Below, in pieces: positions 37,001-46,000 of a DNA stretch of 64,000 nucleotides. The stretch is from the NCBI GenBank assembly GCA_019915135.1, contig JAHLMK010000033.1, positions 1 through 64,000 on the forward strand, given 5' to 3'. The notes beneath the pieces were generated by a model. It was not told the origin of the DNA. It was given only the letters and a program-made list of their open reading frames with translations, and ran no database searches. The DNA is from Strobilurus pachycystidiatus (Eukaryota > Basidiomycota > Agaricomycetes > Agaricales > Physalacriaceae). Made by a program: the position numbers and the translations under genes. The stretch's first letter is position 1, and every line of letters starts with the position of its first letter.

Positions 37001-40000
37001 TAATTTAAATATTAGCTGCTGATTACTTTACGTGTATTTTTTTAATTTTTACTAATTAAACTTCCGTTGATTAATTACAAACCTTGTAAAGATAGAGGCT
37101 AAAATTGTTAGTATAAAAAAATAAAAAAAGCTTTCCAGCATAAAGAAAGACTCCTATGATTCTTTAATAGTATATTTTTTATATATATTATTATTAATAT
37201 ATAAAAACATAGGAATAGGGCGCAATATTTTCACCCAATAATGAAGAAACTCCAGCTAAGTGTAAACTAAATATAGCTAGATCTACTGAACCTCCTGAAT
37301 GTGATTGAACGCTGGACAATGGCGGATATCAAAATTAGTCACCTATTGTTTCCTCTGTCACTACCCTTATTAAGGCAAGAGAGGCAGGCAACTCTGTGTT
37401 TTCACACAGGATCGGACTATTCCTTAATTTTGCGGTTACTTCGTCATGTTTTAATAAAAGGATTAATTGTTTTCGGCCCCCTTTAACTATCCCTGTTTCT
37501 GGTTGGCTTAATTTAATGGTTAAGCGAAAGTACACTTTTTCTTCAGGGAGCTGTTACAACTAACTTTTTATATTCAAAAAGAGAATTTGGCCACACAAGT
37601 AAATATTACATGTTTTGTTTAATAATCTTAAAATTTTTGTCTAACCTAATAGACCTTATATTTCGCATTTGATAACGTACTTTAGTTAGATAATAAAATC
37701 GAGATGGGCCTACTTTCATTTTATTAAAACTACGAGATCAAATTTTAAATTCAACTGCTTTCATCCCCTTCATCGTATTGTTAAAATATAAAATAATATT
37801 TGCGACACGTTTAGCATTAGTAGTACCAACAGTATTATAAATTTTTTTTTTAGTTACTGTTAGGTCTAAAAGGTAACTTATAGCGTCTAAAACAATTTTA
37901 TCCAATTTTTGAGTTATTTCGAATGAGTGTACTATGCATCCTATACTCTTTGTAACAAGATAGAACGATCCTTCTGCTTCCGAAAACCCAACTAATCAAG
38001 ACTTACTCATAACAGTCTGCGCTTCATTAAAACAAGTAACATTATTATTTATTACTTTTCAAGCAGGTGAAATATATTTATCCGACCGTACTTTATTTTT
38101 TAAATCAGAAATTAAAATATGCCTCTGAGTAGTTGAAAGAGAACTGTTAGTATTAATTATAGCTACTTGTTTAAAAAGATCATAATTGTAATATTTACTT
38201 GTTAGTAGAGGATATTTATCAAAAATAGGAATAATGTGTTGAACAATTTTTTTAGTATCTCTGATTCGAAATTCAGCCTCACCATTTGGTTGTATCGAAA
38301 CTTGTCCGACACCTAGCATGGATTTAATATGGTAAAGCATACGTAAATTGTAAGCACTTTGACCTATTTTAAAGTAAAGCACTCAAATTTTAGGTTTGCT
38401 TTGGCTGAAGTGGAATGAGCCATCACCATCGGTAACCCCTACCAACCACGGTTCAAATTCTATATTTGTATTTTTTTTGTTAACTATCCTTCTACTGCAA
38501 AATTCTCTACGTTTAGTCTCTGATGAGCCCCCAAATTTTTTAGTTTTGCGGACTCAGGCGGATTGTCCCCTTGTTATTGACTTTCTTACTGCATAGGCGG
38601 TGCCGGTATAACCAGCTAAGCTGTAAAATATGTAAGTTTGTACCAGTCATAAAAGATATAAGGCTGGCGTGTAAAACTTAAATACTGCTAGTATTCAATT
38701 CCATTCCATAAGGTTTGAGGATATTCCCGCATCGAGTAGAGTTTTTATGTTCACCGTCAATACAAACAAAACGATAAACAATAACAGCATATAACTCACT
38801 GTTCATCCTGTACCAGCCCCATTTTCTACTAAAGCACTTAATAATAATAATATTAATGATGGTGGTAAAAGTCAGAAGGAAACATTATTTAAACGAGGGA
38901 ATCAAAAAATATAAGTAATTTCTTACCTATTTGGACTATGTCTTCACCCTACTATATTTAAATATTCTTCGAAAAGAATATGACCTAAATTAATCTAGTA
39001 CAATTAGATAGTAGGGGCTTAGCGTATTAATGTCTAAAAATTAAGACATTCTTAATAAAAATTAGAACTAGTATAAATATTATTAAAGTCTCTGAGGATC
39101 CTACTAAGTCCTATTAAAAACTGTTGGTTTCCTGCATAATCTCCCCTTGTATATAAAAATTATTACAATTAAAAAATCGTTTACAACAACTGATAATCTA
39201 AAATCTCCAGACTATTATTAAGAGTATTTTATATCTGTTCTCTTCGTTAAAACAAAAAATTTGAGGAATTCCATGCATATGGCTAAGTAATTATAAATCT
39301 TATTACTAAGATAAACGGCATTTAAAAATTTAAATGTGTTCAATTAAAAAAAGTTCTTTTATCATTCATATTATTTTTATAAGAAGATATTAAATTAGCT
39401 CCATCTTCTGAAAAGTGATTTTTATTTAAAATAATTAAAAAAGCTTTTTTTCAATCTAAAAAATCTAAATATTTACTAGATAATAATGGATAGTTATCTA
39501 AATAATTAATTAATATATTTAAAGAATTTTGATTTTCCACTTTAATAATATAATAAGAATTTTTATAATTAGGTCTACTTCTAATATGTAATTTTACATT
39601 TAAAAAGATAGTTATTTTTTCTAAAATATCTTTATAACTTTCTTGAGTTTTAGGATATACCATTCTCTGTTCTAAACTAAATTTACATATTTTTTGTTTT
39701 AAAGCATTTCTAATATAAAAATTACCCTCAGCATCAATAAATCCAGCTAATCAACAATTATTAGATAAATCAGAATTATCAATAGATAATTTTTTAATTT
39801 TTAAATTTGTTGATTGAATATGATTTTTGTTCATTCAATCAATTAAACAGTGTAATTGATCAATTTTAGGAGTTCTAAATTTCCCATTAACTAATTGTAT
39901 AATAGTATATAAACTATCTTTAGCTGAAAATCTTAATTCTACTGAATTGGTTTTTCGTTTAGCAATAAAGCCTTTACCTATATAACTTAATAATTTTTCA

Positions 40001-43000
40001 GCTAAAGGTTTATCTTTGATATTGAAAGTGATACCTAGAATGATTCTATTTTCATTAGTTATAGAAATATATCCATCTCCTTCTATTAGACCAGCTAAAT
40101 AATAACCTAAATTTGTATCTATTTCATTTTTAGATTTAGCCCCTGCACCTCTAAAAATAGAATTTAATAAATTAAATTCTATTTTTTTAAGTACAGGTGC
40201 TGAACTTGTTTTTTTTAAATTAAGATTATCACATTTATTTACTTTTCTAATATTATAAATATATTGATATTTTTTTAAATGAACTAAACAATATAAATAT
40301 TTGCTAAGAATGTTTGCCATCAAGCTTGTTATCGTAAGAAAATTTAAATTCTACTTCCTAATATCACTATTAGGTTCAGACTATTTCATCCTGTTGACGT
40401 TACAGGTAGGGCGCTCGTGTCTGGATTATTGTTTGTATTACTCACCAGTTAGTCGTTGAACTTTCTAAATTCATATTTATAATTCAACCCTTAATAAAAT
40501 TTTATTTTTATGGATAAAGGGTAAATTAAAAAAAAGTACAAAATTTAGCTTAGCTGCGAATTTTCTATAGTTATAAAGATATAGACGTTCTCGCAATTCA
40601 CCCTATTCTTTATTTTTGATAATGTTAAAAAAACATACAATAAATTGAAAAAATAAAGGACTATATTGAAAAGTCAATAAACAATTTATACTAATAATTT
40701 TCTAATTTGGATAAATGATCTCAATTATAATAAATACGCTTAGTGTTCATTTTAGATTTGAGAGATAAAGCAGTATTTTGACCTTTTTCAGTCAAGTGTT
40801 CATTTCTCTTAATCAAACAATGACATTCTCGTCAATCTATATAATTTAATAGTTTACTTGAGAATAATGGATATTTATCTAAATACTCTACTAAATTATC
40901 ACGAGATTTTTGACTAGAAAGACTTATTAAAAAATATTCTTTGTCCACATTATGAATAGATGTTCGTAACTGTATCAATAAGCTATTACTTATTAAGGAT
41001 AATAAGTTTAAATAAGACAATTGACTTTTAGTATCTATTTTTTGCTGTTCTAATCTAAATCGAGCTGCTACACGATTCTTTTTAGACCCTTTATTAACTA
41101 AACTGACCAAGATATCAAAGGAACCATCACCATCTATAAATCCAGACAATCAAGCATTTTTAAGTAAATCAGAGTTATCTGGAGATTTACTAATTAAAGT
41201 AAATCCTGTGTTATTATTTATTCAATCAATTAAACAATTAAAATGGTTGATTTTAGGTCCCCGTAAGTTGCCATTAATTAAACCAATTATATTGATTAAT
41301 CCTGAAATAGTATAAAAAGTTAAAACATAAGCATGATTATCTTTTTTAAATCGAATATTTCCACCTAAGAGAGATTGAAGTTTTAATACTAAAGGATAAT
41401 CAGCCTCATGAAAAGTGACAGAAAAATGTGGTTTATATTTATGACCACTAGGGGAATAAACTGTTTTAGGTATTCAGACATGACCGTCACTTTCCCATAG
41501 ACCAGCCAGGTATGATCCTAAATTAGAATGATTATTATAATTAGATTTAAAAGTATTAGAGTGAAATTGTTGTATTACTTTATTATAATCAGGACTTCCA
41601 GCGTGTATAGGTAAAAAATAATTCAATTTATGTATAATCTTTCGAAGATACTTGGACTATATCTTGAAGTATAAATACTTCCGCTTCGTATAGTCTCTGA
41701 AGATCCTACGTTTTCCACTTTTTTGTCTACCGTACTTATTAGAATATATTTCTACGTGGAAAATAATAGCTAAAATTAAGCGTGTCGGTTTTCATTGTTA
41801 TTAAATGGTTACTGGTAAAAATTGAAATAAAATGAAATAAGTGACATAAAAAAGGATAATTTGGTTTCTTGCTGATTATCTATTCTTCAATTTATAAAAC
41901 TGAATTATTTACTTTATTTTTTAGTCCATAGTACGCTTATAAATTAAGTTTTCTACAAATCTATCAAGTAACTTTAAGACCTTCCAGCATATAGAAGCGA
42001 ATAAAAATAACCTTCACAGATTAATACGGCAATTTACACTTTTAATTTTTTTTTTTTATTTGGACTAACTTTTTTTTTGCCTTTAAATTTTATTAGCCAT
42101 TATTTAAAAAGTAAGTGTTAATTTGACTTTTTTTTTCCCCTTAATTGTCATTTATTCTAATGGACAAGTAGGACAAAGATGGCTATTTTTAACTAATATA
42201 AGTTTTATTTAAATGTTTTCAAGTAAAAGTAGTTCTAGTCTTATTAAAATCTTTTCGTTTTATACAAGATAAATTCCACACTCCTCCCGGAACATTGTTA
42301 TTACCGTGCACCTTAATAAAATCAATAATTTCAATTCAGCTTAAATAATCTAGATATTTGGAACTTAGTAAAGGAAATTTATTAAGATAATTTCTTAATA
42401 AATCTAAGCTTTTTTGACTACTAGCAGTTACTATAAAACTACTATAAATTTTATCCTTAACTAATCTTTCTCTATTATTAAGATTTACGTCTAGATAAGA
42501 AGCAATTTTAGACATTACAAAATAATAAGAAGAATTAAATGTTAAACTAGACTTATGATATGTTTGCCTAATTTCTAATCTCATGTAAGATGAGACTTTA
42601 TCTAGATGTGTTTTACTTCTCTTACTTAAAGAAATTGAAAAATTACCGTCACTATCTAAAAACCCAGCTAATCAAGCATTACTATCTATAGGTGAGTTAT
42701 CTAATGGTTTTAAGTTCAAAAAAAAGATAGAAGATAGTATACTTTTTGTAGAAGGTAAATTGGAATTATTATTAATTTTAATATAATCATTCATTCAGTC
42801 TATTACTCTTCCTAATGCTTCCTGTTTAGGTGTTCTCATGTATCCGTTTATAAGTCTAGTTATTTTAAAAACACTTAATAAATCTTGTATTTGCCATAAG
42901 ATGTACCCTCTTTCAGGCTTATCTAAAATTAACCCACATCCTGTCAATTCACATAAATAATTTGCAAATTTTAAATCTGAACGTTTAAAAACTACTATAA

Positions 43001-46000
43001 TTTTTGGGTTATATTTTTTAAGTTTTCCATTAGGTTCGTGAACAGCAATAGTTCCATCTCCTTCTATTAAACCTGCTAAATAAGAACAAAGATTAGGATT
43101 AGTATAATTTTGTTGCATATTTTTCTGCGTAGCTTTTGTACTAGAATCGAATTCCTCCAACTGTTTTGGAGGTTTTACTGTATAAACCGTAGCCACAGTA
43201 AAAAAAAAAATAGAAACTTTCTTTATAAAAGTTTCTATTTTTTTTTTTAGTACAATTTGATTAAATAAATTTAAATTTATAATAGCTAAAGATCTAAAAA
43301 CATTATTAGTTGGTCCAAAAAAAAATAGAAATAAGAGAAAAAAAGTGGGTTTTACTTTACCACTAGAGATGGAAAATGACTTCGCAGTCAAATCCCCTCA
43401 AAGAACTGTACGTGCAAGTCACCCCGCATACAGCTCACCCGAGAAGATTTCACAACAAATTATTATACATTTCCTTATGTTTTTAGTTGTGATCACGTCT
43501 ACTGTTCTTTTGAATGAATATCTTTATGACACCATGAGTGGATGATAACCATATTTGTGATATTTTTTGTAGATCCACCTTTGGAGATAGGTTTAATATG
43601 ATGAATGTGTAGTTCATTATACATTATTTTATCTGATTCCATGAAGTATAGTGGTTTACTACAGTGACCGCATAAATTGTTTTGTTTTTTTAGTAATTTT
43701 TCTTTAAACGGAGAGTTAGCTTCCATGGCTTTGAAACTAATTTTTGTATTAAACTCAATTAATTTAAAGTATTCAGGGTGATACCCATGGATATTAATTA
43801 AATTCTTGGGAATAATATAGTTTTTACTAGATAATAGTTTAGTACTAGAACTGACATTTGCTAGATAGATAGTCTTGCCTTTTTCAATAGAACAATTGTA
43901 TCTAGATTTGGCATTTGTTGTACCATGGAAAACCCATTTCACGTTTTTAAACTTATTAAATCTATTAGAGTTATTTTCATTTTTATTTAAGAAATAGGTA
44001 TTAGCTATAAGCTTTTTTCCCCATTTTCTATGTTTATTATGAGCTCATTTTCAAACTAAGTGGTATAAAGCATTACGTACCGTACTTCTATATCGCGAAC
44101 TGTTACCCATATTAAAATAATTGGATCAACCTCTTATTACTGGATTAAGTTTAGCTATTAAGTTGTATGCATCACTATTTTGTTCCGCGTCAAATATGGA
44201 TTTCATCTTTTTGATAATATTCAAGACCTTTTTCTTATTTGGGTATAAAGCTATACCTCTTGAACCAGCCTGTTGTTCGAAAAAGACTCCTTTATTTATT
44301 CGCCAATTTTCTTGGTATTTAAAGGTATAACCTAGAAAATTTAACTCTGCATTTTCATCTGATAGACGAAAAACTTTCGTTTTTTCAGGGCTGAGTGTTA
44401 AACCTCTTTCCTGTAAGAAGTCGTTGACAGCTGGTTTAACCAAATCCTCAATAATATATCTTGATCTAGCTAAAACTACAAAATCATCTGCGTATCTAAA
44501 ATAAGCCAAACCTGATGCTATTCTAGTTTTCGAGCCGTCTTTTAGTTGAACAACAATTCTCTTTTCTTTACTAGTCGTTAGAGGTGTTAAAGAATTATTA
44601 ATTGCTTGTTCTAGACCATTTAAAGTAAAATTTGCTAGTGTGGGGAAAATTATACCTCCTTGAGGGGTACCCATTTCAGTTTTTACAAATATTTCTTTGT
44701 CAATAGCACCACTTTTTAGTCATGCTTTAATAATAGGTGTATATTGAGAATTAAGGTATAAATTCCTTAGTAATCAATCATGATTAATATTATCGAAGAA
44801 ATCTTTTATATCCGCATCTAAAATAACTTTGTTTTCGGGCATAATTCAGTTTAAATCGTTTTCTTGATTAATTTTTGACATAAGAACCATAGTCTTATCA
44901 CTATTGATTGTTCTTAAATTGGCTCTCAGTGAAGCTACAGCATGTTTAGCAGACCTATAGGGTCTAAAACCATAATTGTGAGGATCGTTTAGAGATTCAA
45001 CAATAGGTTCTAGTATTAAGTTAATTAAATGTTGTAAGGCCCTGTCATGCAAAGTAGGAATTCCTAATGGTCTTAATTTACCATTCGATTTAGGAATCCA
45101 AACTCTCTTTATAGGACTAGATTTGTATTCCACAGGTTGTTTAATCTGTACTTTTAGTCATTCAACTAGCTCAATAAGAAGGGATTTATCTTCATTTCTT
45201 GACTTTAAACTTATATTATCTACACCTGGAGTTTTAGAACCGCTAGATTTTGACAATTTATCTATAGCTGCGATTCTAAAAAATAAAGAATTTACTAATA
45301 AGGCTTGGTAATTCATAACTTGGCTACTTTGTTCTCCAAAAGTTTCGACTAGGCGAACTAATTCCATCTGTTCCTTATGCACTTCAGTATGTATGATTGT
45401 TAAATCAGTACTAGAAGGTCATAATAAGCTATTACCAACTAAACGTCTCTTTAAATCCCTTACAGGATTTACCTCCTTGACAGTAGAGTAATAACGCAGT
45501 GGAAATAATGCACCTCTTCTAAGGCATTGCGAATTCAGCTTTTGTCCAATTTGTTGTAAAGGTAAACCCATTTTAGTTTTTATCTTTGTTGGCTGTGTAT
45601 ATCTAATTACTTTATTAGAGTCATCAGTATCTCTAAAATTACTTAGAGCGTTTGCTTGGTCGCTTATCTTGCCCCCGTATAATACAGTAGACTCTTGTAT
45701 TGTGATACTTGAGTGTATTGTGTGACGTATGAACGTTTCACTATTCTTAGAATAAGTTTCTTTATTTCCAAGAACAATTATAGCCATACTACTGTTCATT
45801 AAAGACAGAATGATTACAACGGAATCATTTTTCAGTAATATGACCTTTCCGAGGTTCCCGCATTTGCTGTTTTTGTTCTTCAGATAGTTATGACTATCTT
45901 GTATTATATTCCAGTCCCCTTCTGTTATGATATTGACTCTATTAGTGATATCAGTGTATATGGATTCATTTATACTCTTAATAGTTAGTTTGTCCTCATC

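Larger units (their letters stand above)
41624..43358 (-). other. cox1 intron I3, group I
   Basis: Starts right after the 3-base exon GGT. P ~41990, Q ~41872, R (GGATCTTCAGAGACTATACG, ~41697), S (AAGATATAGTCCAAG, ~41660); ends ...AAATTG. The reading frame precedes the core. Confidence 0.85.

Noticed and set aside
37301..37486. Plus-strand open frame over cox1 exon 7
   Set aside because: Shadow of the minus-strand exon.
44121..45311. Plus-strand frames over the group II reverse transcriptase
   Set aside because: Shadows of a clear RT frame on the other strand.
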